DNA from: Flavobacterium indicum GPTSA100-9 = DSM 17447
Lineage (GTDB): Bacteria > Bacteroidota > Bacteroidia > Flavobacteriales > Flavobacteriaceae
Length of the DNA: 64,000 nucleotides
NCBI RefSeq assembly: GCF_000455605.1
Contig: NC_017025.1
Coordinates: 992,001 to 1,056,000 of the forward strand
Reading direction: 5' to 3'
Below are positions 48,499 through 56,645 of the stretch, in pieces. Position 1 is the stretch's first letter. Each line of letters starts with the position of its first letter. The translations under genes and the position numbers were made by a program. The notes under the pieces are model-generated. The model ran no database searches. It saw only the letters and a program-made list of their open reading frames with translations, and was not told the DNA's origin.

Positions 48499-49401
48499 TT
48501 AATTTTCTAGTTCAGAAATGAATGAAGATACGTTTTCATAAACTTTAATTTTTTCATCTTTTAAGTCTTTTATGGCTTCTGTTTTTCTTCCAAATAGTAA
48601 AAGTCTAGACTCATTGTTAGTTAATACTTTAGTTGAAAAGTGATTTAAATATTCTGGAATTTCATCTTCAGTTGGCGCTACTGTCCAATAGGAGATGTAG
48701 GTTATTTTTTCAAAATGATTGTTTAATTCAGCCACATCTTCAATAGGTAAATCTCTTCCCAAATAGATTACATGATTCCCTTTAGCTACAAGTATATATT
48801 GAAGAAACAGTAAACCTAAATCATGTACCTCGTTTGATGGTAGGTAAAGGACGTAGGTTTGTTTGTTTTCTTTCGAATTTAAAAAAAGATGTTTTTCGAT
48901 TTGAACTAATATCTTTTGTTTAATCAAATACGCAATAAAATGTTCGTGTGCAGGTGTAATTGTGTTGGCTGTCCACAAAATACCAATCTCATTTAGTAAA
49001 GGTATGAAAGTTTCAATAAATACTTGCGAAAAATCTTTCTCTGCAATTAATTCATTGTAGGTTTTCATGAAAAGTGCTTGGTCAAAATGAAGCATTGCCA
49101 TTTTAAGTGCACTTAATGCATGATCATTAATGGTTTTTTCGTTTTGAATTTTAACAACACTTTTTTCAATTTCCTCTATTGAAAGTTTACTTATCTTAGA
49201 AATTTTGTAACCAAATTGAGTTAACAGAACAACATTCAATAGTTTTTGTAAATTTTCTACATTGTACAAACGAATATTAGTATCTGTTCGCATGGGTTCC
49301 AATAAATTGTATCTTTTTTCCCAAATACGAATAGTATGTGCTTTGATTCCTGAAAGATTTTCTAAATCTTTAATACTAAAAACCGTTTTAATATTGTTCA
49401 T
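48499..49401 (-). CDS. MerR-family regulator with B12-binding domain (CarH/LitR-like)
   Basis: A 300-residue regulator from ATG 49401. The N-terminal winged helix (about 6-75) is MerR type (FSIKDLENLSGIKAHTIRIW). The C-terminal part is a cobalamin module: the WX9EH signature (W143, E153, H154) in LWTANTITPAHEH, and the Cbl-ligating EVHDLG (191-196, H193). These are the elements that let CarH bind adenosylcobalamin and release DNA in light. Directly upstream of crtIBZ, so it is the likely light-controlled repressor of carotenoids. B12 binding is inferred, not shown. Confidence 0.92.
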   Translation of the reverse strand: MNNIKTVFSIKDLENLSGIKAHTIRIWEKRYNLLEPMRTDTNIRLYNVENLQKLLNVVLLTQFGYKISKISKLSIEEIEKSVVKIQNEKTINDHALSALKMAMLHFDQALFMKTYNELIAEKDFSQVFIETFIPLLNEIGILWTANTITPAHEHFIAYLIKQKILVQIEKHLFLNSKENKQTYVLYLPSNEVHDLGLLFLQYILVAKGNHVIYLGRDLPIEDVAELNNHFEKITYISYWTVAPTEDEIPEYLNHFSTKVLTNNESRLLLFGRKTEAIKDLKDEKIKVYENVSSFISELEN

Positions 49402-49422
49402 TCTTTTTTGTAAAAGTTTAAA

Positions 49423-49430
49423 CAAAAATA
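49423..49430 (-). promoter_or_regulatory. Promoter -7 element of the regulator-crt operon
   Basis: Minus-strand TATTTTTG, 21 bp before ATG 49401. No TTG at the usual distance, so transcription may be weak or controlled; an operator for the CarH-like protein would be expected nearby. Confidence 0.5.
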
Positions 49431-49511
49431 CAAAATAAAATGAAATATTACTTAAAAATGATTTTTTTTTTAAAATGGGTAAGAATTAGGGAGATAAAAA
49501 ATTTGAAGAAG

Positions 49512-49593
49512 TGACCATGATGGGACTCGAACCCATACGTCTTGCGACACCACCCCCTCAAGATGGCGAGTCTACCAATTCCTCCACATGGCC
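49512..49593 (-). tRNA. tRNA-Leu (GAG)
   Basis: 82-nt class II tRNA. The acceptor GGCCATG pairs with CATGGTC; the anticodon stem-loop CCATC-TTGAGGG-GGTGG gives GAG; a long variable arm GTCGCAAGAC is present. No CCA is encoded. Confidence 0.93.
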
Positions 49594-49599
49594 TAAAAC

Positions 49600-49630
49600 A
49601 AAAAAAGTTAAGCGATTGCTTAACTTTTTT
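49600..49630. terminator. Stem-loop between tRNA-Lys and tRNA-Leu
   Basis: AAAAAAGTTAAGC/GCTTAACTTTTTT with a GATT loop; T-runs on both strands. Could end or attenuate transcription after tRNA-Lys. Confidence 0.75.
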
Positions 49631-49632
49631 AG

Positions 49633-49705
49633 TGACCCCGCTGGGATTCGAACCCAGGACCCCATCATTAAAAGTGATGTGCTCTACCAGCTGAGCTACG
49701 GAGTC
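49633..49705 (-). tRNA. tRNA-Lys (TTT), copy 2
   Basis: 73 nt; acceptor GACTCCG with CGGGGTC, anticodon stem-loop CATCA-CTTTTAA-TGATG. Identical to the neighbour at 49734. Confidence 0.95.
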
Positions 49706-49733
49706 GTAGCAAAAGAAACTGAAAATTAAATTG

Positions 49734-49806
49734 TGACCCCGCTGGGATTCGAACCCAGGACCCCATCATTAAAAGTGATGTGCTCTACCAGCTGAGCTAC
49801 GGAGTC
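49734..49806 (-). tRNA. tRNA-Lys (TTT), copy 1
   Basis: 73 nt, same sequence as the copy at 49633; 28 bp apart. It is the promoter-proximal gene of the unit. Confidence 0.95.
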
Positions 49807-49834
49807 TTTAAAAATCATTTCCTGATTGCGGGTG

Positions 49835-49864
49835 CAAATATACAACCTTAAATTTATTTTACAA
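49835..49864 (-). promoter_or_regulatory. Promoter of the tRNA-Lys/Leu unit
   Basis: Minus-strand TTG (49862-49864), 19-nt spacer, TATATTTG (49835-49842), followed by CACCCGC as in rRNA promoters P1 and P3. Confidence 0.88.
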
Positions 49865-50011
49865 CCTATTTTTTAGAAATATTTTACTTTTTTTTAAATT
49901 AAAAATATAACCTGTTAGTTTTAAGTGATTTATTCTAAAAAGTTTTTTTTATTTTTTTTAAAAATTTCTAATGGAGTTATTTTTTTACCTTTGGTTGAAA
50001 AGAAAAGAGGC

Positions 50012-50530
50012 ATGAGAAAGATTGTATTAATAGGTTATATGGGCTCTGGTAAATCAACTATTGGTTTAGAATTAGCAAATAAAATGAACCTATCATTTTA
50101 TGATTTAGATCAACTGATTGAAGAAAATGTTGGGTTACCAATTAAAAGTATTTTTGATACTAAAGGTGAATTGTTTTTTAGAAAAAAAGAAAATGAGTTA
50201 CTTCGTGAATTTATATCGAATCAGAATGACTTTGTTTTGGCATTAGGTGGAGGTACTCCATGCTATTATGATAATTATAAAATTTACCAAAAAGAGACTA
50301 TAACATCTTTTTATTTGAAGGGGAGTATTAAAGAATTGGCTTCAAGATTAAATTTAGAAAAAGAAAACAGACCATTGTTAGCAAATAAAACCAATGAAGA
50401 GTTGGAGGAATTTATTGCTAAACATTTATTTGATAGAAGTTTTTATTATCATCAAGTCAATCACGTTGTTATTGTTGATAACAAAACAATTGACGACTTA
50501 GTTGATGAAATAGCAGCTAAATTAGCTTAA
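50012..50530 (+). CDS. aroK: Shikimate kinase
   Basis: Phosphorylates shikimate in the aromatic amino-acid pathway. The start ATG 50012 places the P-loop GYMGSGKST at 8-16, as in the family; the open frame from 49925 is non-coding upstream and overlaps the TACCTTTG promoter box (49986-49993). The 172-residue protein also has DLDQLIEENVG (shikimate-binding Asp), FFRKKENELL and ALGGGTPC. Confidence 0.95.
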   Translation: MRKIVLIGYMGSGKSTIGLELANKMNLSFYDLDQLIEENVGLPIKSIFDTKGELFFRKKENELLREFISNQNDFVLALGGGTPCYYDNYKIYQKETITSFYLKGSIKELASRLNLEKENRPLLANKTNEELEEFIAKHLFDRSFYYHQVNHVVIVDNKTIDDLVDEIAAKLA

Positions 50531-51019
50531 GTATGCGTAGGAGTCCTTTTCTTCAAAAACAACTTGAACATGTTCTTGTAAAGAAGTAGATAAGGATAAT
50601 CCTTTGAAATCTGCTTTTACCGGATAATTTTTATGATTTCGGTCTATTAAAACTGCTGTTTTAAATTTTTTAATAGGAACATCCAGAAAGTGTTTAATTG
50701 TGTATATTAGAGTGCTACCTGATTTTAAAACATCGTCTACTAAAACCAAGTTAGCATTAGTGTATTCTTCTGGTTTTAAACTCGTTTTTATAGGTAAATT
50801 TGGGTGTTGCTTGTTTACTTCAACTTCACAAATTTTAATCTTTAAGTCGCTTATCAACGCTAATTGCGCTGCAATTTTTTGAGCAAAAATAAATCCGCTG
50901 TTTGAAATGCCGGCAATTACGATCTCATCTTCATTGGAAAAGGTTTCGTAAATTTGATAAGCAATTCTCTTTGTTTTATGTTGAATTTCTTGGTTATTTA
51001 GAATGATGTTGTGTGTCAT
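50522..51019 (-). CDS. Phosphoribosyltransferase-domain protein
   Basis: A 165-residue type I PRTase from ATG 51019. The PRPP motif is LVLVDDVLKSGSTLIYT, with the acidic pair and flexible-loop region before it. Similar to PyrR/uracil phosphoribosyltransferase-like proteins; flavobacteria carry this gene opposite aroK. Target base unknown. Its end overlaps aroK by 9 bp, tail to tail. Confidence 0.85.
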   Translation of the reverse strand: MTHNIILNNQEIQHKTKRIAYQIYETFSNEDEIVIAGISNSGFIFAQKIAAQLALISDLKIKICEVEVNKQHPNLPIKTSLKPEEYTNANLVLVDDVLKSGSTLIYTIKHFLDVPIKKFKTAVLIDRNHKNYPVKADFKGLSLSTSLQEHVQVVFEEKDSYAYLS

Positions 51020-51026
51020 GTTTAGG

Positions 51027-51605
51027 TTATTTAGCTTCAAAAATAAAAAACAATTCTCTATTTTCTCTTGGTTTAATTGAGTTATAACAATTTTCTAATG
51101 TTTTAATTTTAAATTGGCTTTTAAAAGTAGTGCTATATTCTTCTTCTGAGCCTCCAAATGGTGGGCCTTCATTTGTTAATGGAAAATTAAATAATAGTCC
51201 GGCAATTTTTCCATTTGTATTTAAAAGATTGTACATTTTAGTAGCATATTGATTCCTCAATTCGGGGTCTAACGCACAAAAGAAAGTTTGCTCTAAAATT
51301 AAATCGAATTTGTCATCTAATTCAAAAAAATCATTCTCAATTAGATGCGATTCATAATTTGGGTGTCGAAGTGCGATTTCTTTCAATGGTTGTGATGCTA
51401 TATCAACGACATACACATTTTTAAATCCTTTTTCAATTAAATAATCAAATTCAAAGCCATTACCCGCGCCTGGAATTAATATTTTTAAGTTTTTATTTGA
51501 TATTTGATCAATATATTCTTTAATCGGTGTTGAAATCTTTCCAATAGCCCAACCCGTTTCATTGTTCTCATATCTGTTTTCCCAATATTCTTTATTAAAT
51601 TTCAT
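51027..51605 (-). CDS. SAM-dependent methyltransferase, TPMT-like
   Basis: Class I methyltransferase of about 192 residues (ATG 51605, with another ATG one codon upstream). It resembles thiopurine S-methyltransferase-type enzymes: YWENRYENNETGWAIG, the SAM motif LIPGAGNGFEFDYLIEKGF, VVDIA, and the PPFGGSEEEY segment near the end. Likely methylates a thiol/thiocyanate- or halide-like nucleophile; substrate unproven. Overlaps the hslR 3' end. Confidence 0.87.
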   Translation of the reverse strand: MKFNKEYWENRYENNETGWAIGKISTPIKEYIDQISNKNLKILIPGAGNGFEFDYLIEKGFKNVYVVDIASQPLKEIALRHPNYESHLIENDFFELDDKFDLILEQTFFCALDPELRNQYATKMYNLLNTNGKIAGLLFNFPLTNEGPPFGGSEEEYSTTFKSQFKIKTLENCYNSIKPRENRELFFIFEAK

Positions 51606-51981
51606 CATAAAAATCTTCGTCGCTTACATAGTCGTCCAAATCTCTTCGGTCTTTTTTTGTTGGTCTACCTGTGCCTTTTGCACGATAATATTCTTTTGTC
51701 AATTTGAGCATTTCTAAATGTTCGAAAGCTTCTTTTGGTGTGGTGTCTTTTCTATAAATATCAACAAGTTTTGCTCCAACACGATTCGGTGGCAGATCTA
51801 AAACTTGCATTTCATAATTTATTTGATCTTTTCTTAATATAATTTTATCTGTAGCAAATACTTCTCTTGAGGCTTTCGCTACTTGTCCATTAACTGAAAC
51901 ATGCCCTTTTTTTATAGCATCAGCAGCTAATCCACGTGTTTTAAAATAGCGAACACACCATAAATATTTATCAATTCGCAT
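51595..51981 (-). CDS. hslR: S4-domain RNA-binding protein, Hsp15-like
   Basis: Recycles stalled 50S-peptidyl-tRNA complexes in E. coli. The 128-residue protein has an N-terminal S4 domain (about 1-60): MRIDKYLWCVRYFKTRGLA, AIKKGHVSVNGQVAK. The basic C-terminal half has KEYYRAKGTGRPTKKDRRD, as in HslR. Ends acidic. Confidence 0.92.
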   Translation of the reverse strand: MRIDKYLWCVRYFKTRGLAADAIKKGHVSVNGQVAKASREVFATDKIILRKDQINYEMQVLDLPPNRVGAKLVDIYRKDTTPKEAFEHLEMLKLTKEYYRAKGTGRPTKKDRRDLDDYVSDEDFYDEI

Positions 51982-52063
51982 AGAAATTAAAAATCAATGT
52001 TAATGTTTGTACAAAAATAAATGAAAATCGTATCTTGCACCCAATATTTATGAATAAAAAATT

Positions 52064-52972
52064 ATGAAAATGAAATTTAATTATAAGTTACTTCTTGTAT
52101 TACCAATATTGTTTTTATTAGTTGGTTGTCCTAAAGATGATCCAGCTGGTGAAGAAATTAGACCATTTAGTGATGTTTATGCAGAAGATATAGCAGAGAT
52201 TGAACAATTTATGGATACTCATAAAATGAATGTTGATGCAAATTATAATGTAACTTTTGAAGAAATTACAAGTACAAATCCGGGGACACCTATTAGTGAT
52301 AGAACAGATTTAGAATTTAAAATAATTAATCAAAATGATATAGCTTATAAGCTTTATTATATCAAACTTAGAGAAGGTGTTGGAGAACGTCCAACAAGAT
52401 TAGATTCTGTTTATACTTCATACAAAGGTCATAAAACGAATTTAACTTCTTTTGATTCGGCTCCTAATCCAGTTTGGTTTGAATTAGAAGATTTAATTCA
52501 AGGTTGGAGAGAAATTATGCCCGAATTTAAAATTGGTACCTATGTTGCAAATGGCGACGGTACATTTACGTTTAATGATTTTGGAGCAGGTGTAATGTTT
52601 ATCCCTTCTGGTTTAGCCTATTTTAATGCAAGTGCCGGTACTGTTGAAGCGTATACACCTATTATTTTTAATTTTAAATTAATGAATTTAAGATACAAAG
52701 ATCATGATGCAGATAAGATTTTATCTAAAGATGAATATGGGCCAAATTATCCAAGCAGTTATTTAGATTCGGATGGGGATGGAGTAAAAGATTATTTAGA
52801 TATTGATGATGATAATGATGGTGTACTAACAAAAGTTGAACTAGCTACAACGAGTGCTACGCTCATTACAGGAGTTAATTCAAGCCATTATGTATATTCA
52901 ACTATTCCAGTTTGTCCTGGAAGTACAAATGGAAAACCGATACATTTGAATCCGGCTTGTCAAAATGATTAA
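52064..52972 (+). CDS. FKBP-like lipoprotein with a calcium-binding DxDxDG tail
   Basis: A 302-residue lipoprotein: signal NYKLLLVLPILFLLVGC with Cys at about 23. Residues about 60-215 follow an FKBP peptidyl-prolyl isomerase layout, with LIQGWREIMPEFKIGTYV and FIPSGLAYFN as the GWxxGL and IPxxLAYG equivalents, though the substrate-pocket residues are altered. The tail has DSDGDGVKDYLDIDDDNDG (about 237-257), a thrombospondin-type-3 calcium-binding repeat. Possibly an extracytoplasmic folding factor; catalysis is doubtful. Confidence 0.85.
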   Translation: MKMKFNYKLLLVLPILFLLVGCPKDDPAGEEIRPFSDVYAEDIAEIEQFMDTHKMNVDANYNVTFEEITSTNPGTPISDRTDLEFKIINQNDIAYKLYYIKLREGVGERPTRLDSVYTSYKGHKTNLTSFDSAPNPVWFELEDLIQGWREIMPEFKIGTYVANGDGTFTFNDFGAGVMFIPSGLAYFNASAGTVEAYTPIIFNFKLMNLRYKDHDADKILSKDEYGPNYPSSYLDSDGDGVKDYLDIDDDNDGVLTKVELATTSATLITGVNSSHYVYSTIPVCPGSTNGKPIHLNPACQND

Positions 52973-52998
52973 AATAAAATAACAACTACTATATTTTA

Positions 52999-53026
52999 AG
53001 TCCTGAAATTTTCAGGACTTTTTTAT
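52999..53026 (+). terminator. Terminator after the FKBP-like gene
   Basis: AAGTCCTGAAA/TTTCAGGACTT stem with a tiny loop followed by T's. Confidence 0.88.
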
Positions 53027-53056
53027 TTCTAACGATAAAAATCTACAAGTTAATAG

Positions 53057-53064
53057 TATCTTTG
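53057..53064 (+). promoter_or_regulatory. dapD promoter -7 element
   Basis: TATCTTTG, 19 bp before the dapD ATG. No correctly spaced TTG seen. Confidence 0.55.
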
Positions 53065-53083
53065 CAAAAAAATAACAATACAA

Positions 53084-53899
53084 ATGGATAATTTACAATC
53101 AATCATAGAACAAGCTTGGGATAATAGAGCTTTGTTACAAGAAGAAACTACTCAAAAGGTTATTAGAGAGGTTATTGAATTAATTGATAACGGGAAATTA
53201 AGAGTTGCTGAACCAACTGAATCAGGTTGGCAGGTGAATGAATGGGTAAAAAAGGCAGTTGTAATGTACTTCCCAATTCAAAAAATGGAAACATGGGAAG
53301 CAGGAATATTTGAATATCATGATAAAATGCCTTTGAAAAGAAATTATGCTGAAAAAGGTATTCGCGTTGTGCCAAATGCGGTTGCTCGTCATGGCGCTTA
53401 TATTGCATCTGGTGTAATTATGATGCCTTCTTATGTAAATATTGGAGCTTACGTTGATTCGGGGACTATGGTTGACACTTGGGCAACAGTTGGAAGTTGT
53501 GCTCAAATTGGTAAAGATGTGCATTTAAGTGGAGGTGTAGGTATAGGAGGTGTTTTAGAACCTTTACAAGCTGCTCCTGTAATTATTGAAGATGGTGCTT
53601 TTATTGGTTCTAGATGTATTGTTGTAGAAGGAGTAAGAGTTGAGAAAGAAGCGGTTTTAGGTGCAAATGTAGTATTAACAGGTTCTACTAAAATTATTGA
53701 TGTAACTGGTAATGAACCGATTGAATATAAAGGAGTTGTTCCTGCTCGTTCAGTAGTAATTCCGGGAAGTTATACAAAAAAATTTGCTGCAGGAGAATAT
53801 CAAGTTCCATGTGCTTTAATCATCGGACAAAGAAAACCATCAACGGATTTAAAAACTTCTCTTAATGATGCGTTAAGAGAATATAATGTTGCAGTATAA
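53084..53899 (+). CDS. dapD: 2,3,4,5-tetrahydropyridine-2,6-dicarboxylate N-succinyltransferase
   Basis: Succinylase step of the lysine/diaminopimelate pathway. The 271-residue trimer-forming protein has an N-terminal helical domain and a left-handed beta helix of hexapeptide repeats (about 100-210), with VVPNAVARHGAYIASGVIMM, VDTWATVGSCAQIG and LSGGVGIGGVLEPLQAAP. Length typical. Confidence 0.97.
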   Translation: MDNLQSIIEQAWDNRALLQEETTQKVIREVIELIDNGKLRVAEPTESGWQVNEWVKKAVVMYFPIQKMETWEAGIFEYHDKMPLKRNYAEKGIRVVPNAVARHGAYIASGVIMMPSYVNIGAYVDSGTMVDTWATVGSCAQIGKDVHLSGGVGIGGVLEPLQAAPVIIEDGAFIGSRCIVVEGVRVEKEAVLGANVVLTGSTKIIDVTGNEPIEYKGVVPARSVVIPGSYTKKFAAGEYQVPCALIIGQRKPSTDLKTSLNDALREYNVAV

Positions 53900-53926
53900 T
53901 CTATCTATATAATCTACAAACTTAAT

Positions 53927-55801
53927 ATGCAAAACTTTAATAAACTGGTATTACTTTTTTTTAAACGATTTTTTATTGTTCTATTTCTATATCAAGTTTG
54001 TAGATTATTATTTCTTTATTTTAACTACGGTTCGTTTAAAGAATTCAATTTTGTAACTTTTTTAGGGGGATTGCATTTTGATTTATCTGCTATTGCCTAT
54101 ATTAATTTGTTATTTGCACTTTTACACTTTTTACCAGGAAAATTTAAGTATTCAAAAAGATATCAATTAGCGCTTAAAAGAGGATTTTTTATTGTTAATT
54201 TTATTTTTATTTTAACAAATTTTGTTGATTTTGAGTATTTTAAGTTCACAGGAAGGCGAAGTACATTTGGATTAATTACGGCAAGTGGAATGGAAAATGA
54301 AATTGGAGGGCTTTTAATTTCATTTCTTAAGGAGTTTTGGTACCAACCATTATTAGCAATTGGATTAGGTTACATTTTTTGGAAAATTATTCCTGATGCA
54401 AAGCATTTTTCGAAAGATATTGAAACAACAAATCATATTGGGAAACAGTCTTTTTTGAGTGTATTTTTACTTGCTTTTGTTTTTTTATTCGCAAGAGGAG
54501 GGGTTCAAACAAAACCTTTAAAAATTGTAGACGCTGTAAAATATGGAAATACAACGCAATCTGCTTTAGTTTTAAATACTCCATTTTGTATTTTAAAAAC
54601 AATTGGTAAAAAAGAAACTTTAGAAATTCCAAAATTTTATTCAGAAGAAGAATTGAACCGTGTTTTTAATCCTATAACAGTTTTAAAATCAGATTCTATC
54701 GCAAATAAGAAAAATGTAGTTGTTATAATTTTAGAAAGTTTTGGTAGAGAAAATGTACAGCACGGTCAAACACCATTTTTTGATTCATTAATCGAAAAAT
54801 CATTGTTTTTTGAAAATGGATTTGCCAATGGTAAACTATCAATAGATGCGGTACCTTCCACATTATCCAGTATTCCAAGTTTAATGAACCATTCTTTAAT
54901 AACGTCGAGTTACGCTGTTAATAAAGTTTACGGAATGCCAAAATTATTAAAAGAACACGGCTATTATACTGCTTTTTTTCATGGGGCATTTAATGGAAGT
55001 CAAAATTTTGATCAATATTGTAATGTTGCTGGTTTTGATAGTTATTTTGGAAAGAATGAATATGTAGGACCAGAAGCATTTGATGGTAGTTGGGGTATTT
55101 TTGATGAAGAATTTATGCAGTTTTTTTCAAAAAAAATGACCACATTTAAACAACCGTTTTTTACAACCATTTTTACAATTTCATCTCATAATCCTTATAC
55201 AATACCAGCAAAGTACATAAATAAATTTCCAAAAGGTAAAACAAAAATTCAAGAAAGTATTGCTTATACAGATTATGCCTTACAGCAATTTTTTAAATCT
55301 GCTGAAAAACAACCTTGGTTTAAAAATACCGTTTTTGTACTTACTGCAGACCATACTTCTTCTGAACCAACAGAAGATAAATTTAGCACAAATGTTGGTA
55401 AATTTCGAATTCCTATTTTGCTATTTGATCCGTCTAATCCCTCAATAGTAAAAAAATCAATGAAAAATTTTCAACAGATTGACATCATGCCTTCTATTTT
55501 AGATTATTTGAATTTGCCTTCTAAAATGATTTCTTATGGCAAATCGTATAATGATAAAAGGGATTTTGTAGTTTATTATTTAGACAATATTTATCATTAT
55601 ATTAGTAATGATTACTATTTAGCTTTTGATGGAAAACAATCTATTGGATTGTATAATTTTAAAAAAGATGAATTATTGAAAAATAATTTAATCCAAAATG
55701 AAAGCGAAGTTAAGGTTAAATTAAAAATGGAACGATTTATAAAAGCTTATGTTCAATCGTTTAACGATAGAATGATCAACAATAAGTTAACGCTTCAATA
55801 A
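53927..55801 (+). CDS. LTA synthase-like membrane sulfatase
   Basis: Inner-membrane enzyme of the alkaline phosphatase/sulfatase superfamily, 624 residues, with about five helices in residues 1-200 and a periplasmic catalytic domain (about 265-590). VVVIILESFGRE provides the metal-binding Glu; SIDAVPSTLSSIPS holds the likely catalytic Thr; AFFHGAFNGSQNFD and LTADHTS bind metal. Related Gram-negative enzymes transfer phosphoglycerol or phosphoethanolamine onto envelope glycans. Next to LPS genes, so a glycan-modifying role is likely; not teichoic acid, given the Gram-negative host. Confidence 0.9.
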   Translation: MQNFNKLVLLFFKRFFIVLFLYQVCRLLFLYFNYGSFKEFNFVTFLGGLHFDLSAIAYINLLFALLHFLPGKFKYSKRYQLALKRGFFIVNFIFILTNFVDFEYFKFTGRRSTFGLITASGMENEIGGLLISFLKEFWYQPLLAIGLGYIFWKIIPDAKHFSKDIETTNHIGKQSFLSVFLLAFVFLFARGGVQTKPLKIVDAVKYGNTTQSALVLNTPFCILKTIGKKETLEIPKFYSEEELNRVFNPITVLKSDSIANKKNVVVIILESFGRENVQHGQTPFFDSLIEKSLFFENGFANGKLSIDAVPSTLSSIPSLMNHSLITSSYAVNKVYGMPKLLKEHGYYTAFFHGAFNGSQNFDQYCNVAGFDSYFGKNEYVGPEAFDGSWGIFDEEFMQFFSKKMTTFKQPFFTTIFTISSHNPYTIPAKYINKFPKGKTKIQESIAYTDYALQQFFKSAEKQPWFKNTVFVLTADHTSSEPTEDKFSTNVGKFRIPILLFDPSNPSIVKKSMKNFQQIDIMPSILDYLNLPSKMISYGKSYNDKRDFVVYYLDNIYHYISNDYYLAFDGKQSIGLYNFKKDELLKNNLIQNESEVKVKLKMERFIKAYVQSFNDRMINNKLTLQ

Positions 55802-56548
55802 TTTTTCTTCTCTTTGTAATTTCAATAATTTAGAATATTTCATGTGAGAAAAGAAACCTTGAATCAACGCAATAGTAATTCCATCTATTCCATTAAATAT
55901 TCCTTTTTTGAAAAAATAGCATCGTATAAATGCTGTTAATCCGTTAATAACAGGTTTAAAACTATTTACTCTTTTACCTTGGTCAAAAAGTTGTTGGGCG
56001 TGCCATGTAGAGTACTGATTTTTCTTTGCTATAATTTGTTCAAAAGAATCCCAACCATAATGTAAAATATGAACAGCTACTTTTTTTTCATTAGTTGTTT
56101 CTATTTTTTGATGAACTTTTGCAGCAGATGGTTTCGCAGTTTTTTTATTAAAAAATCGAACTTTATGGTCTGGATACCAGCCTGAAAAATCGATTAACTC
56201 GTCTTTTAAATAATTTTTCACTCTAAATGAAAATGCATCGTAATTTCCTTGAAGGTATTTTTCTTGTTTAATAAATGCTTCAGCGTCTTTATCTAAAAAT
56301 TCGTCTGCATCTAAATTTAGAATCCAATCATTTTTACAATAAGGCAAGCCGTGTGTGCGTTGAGGACCGTCACCTAAAAATTTTTGTAAAATAACTTTAG
56401 CACCTTTTTCTTCTGCTATTTTAACAGTATTGTCACTACTTAATGAATCAACAATAATTACTTCATCGCAAACTTTGAACAAAGCATCAATACATTTCCC
56501 AATATTTTTTTCCTCATTAAAAGTGATGACTAAACCGCTAATTGCCAT
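55787..56548 (-). CDS. Family 2 glycosyltransferase (LPS core type)
   Basis: A GT-A enzyme of 253 residues. ISGLVITFNEEKNIGKCIDAL starts the nucleotide-sugar domain; VDSLSSDNT and LNLDADEFLD hold the metal-binding DxD. RFFNKKTAKPSAAKVHQKIE and the GWDSFEQIIAKKNQYSTWHA block resemble the WaaE/KdtX family adding a sugar to LPS inner core. Overlaps the sulfatase gene tail by 15 bp on the opposite strand. Confidence 0.9.
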   Translation of the reverse strand: MAISGLVITFNEEKNIGKCIDALFKVCDEVIIVDSLSSDNTVKIAEEKGAKVILQKFLGDGPQRTHGLPYCKNDWILNLDADEFLDKDAEAFIKQEKYLQGNYDAFSFRVKNYLKDELIDFSGWYPDHKVRFFNKKTAKPSAAKVHQKIETTNEKKVAVHILHYGWDSFEQIIAKKNQYSTWHAQQLFDQGKRVNSFKPVINGLTAFIRCYFFKKGIFNGIDGITIALIQGFFSHMKYSKLLKLQREEKLLKR

Positions 56549-56645
56549 AATTGTTATTTTTTACAAAAGTAATTATTTTATTTAATCTTAAAATGTAAAT
56601 AAATAAAATGAGTTATGTATTTTCGCAACATATAAGAGTAATTAA

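Noticed and set aside
54387-54632. Minus-strand open frame inside the sulfatase gene
   Set aside because: Shadow frame in a conserved coding region; low complexity Leu/Lys composition.
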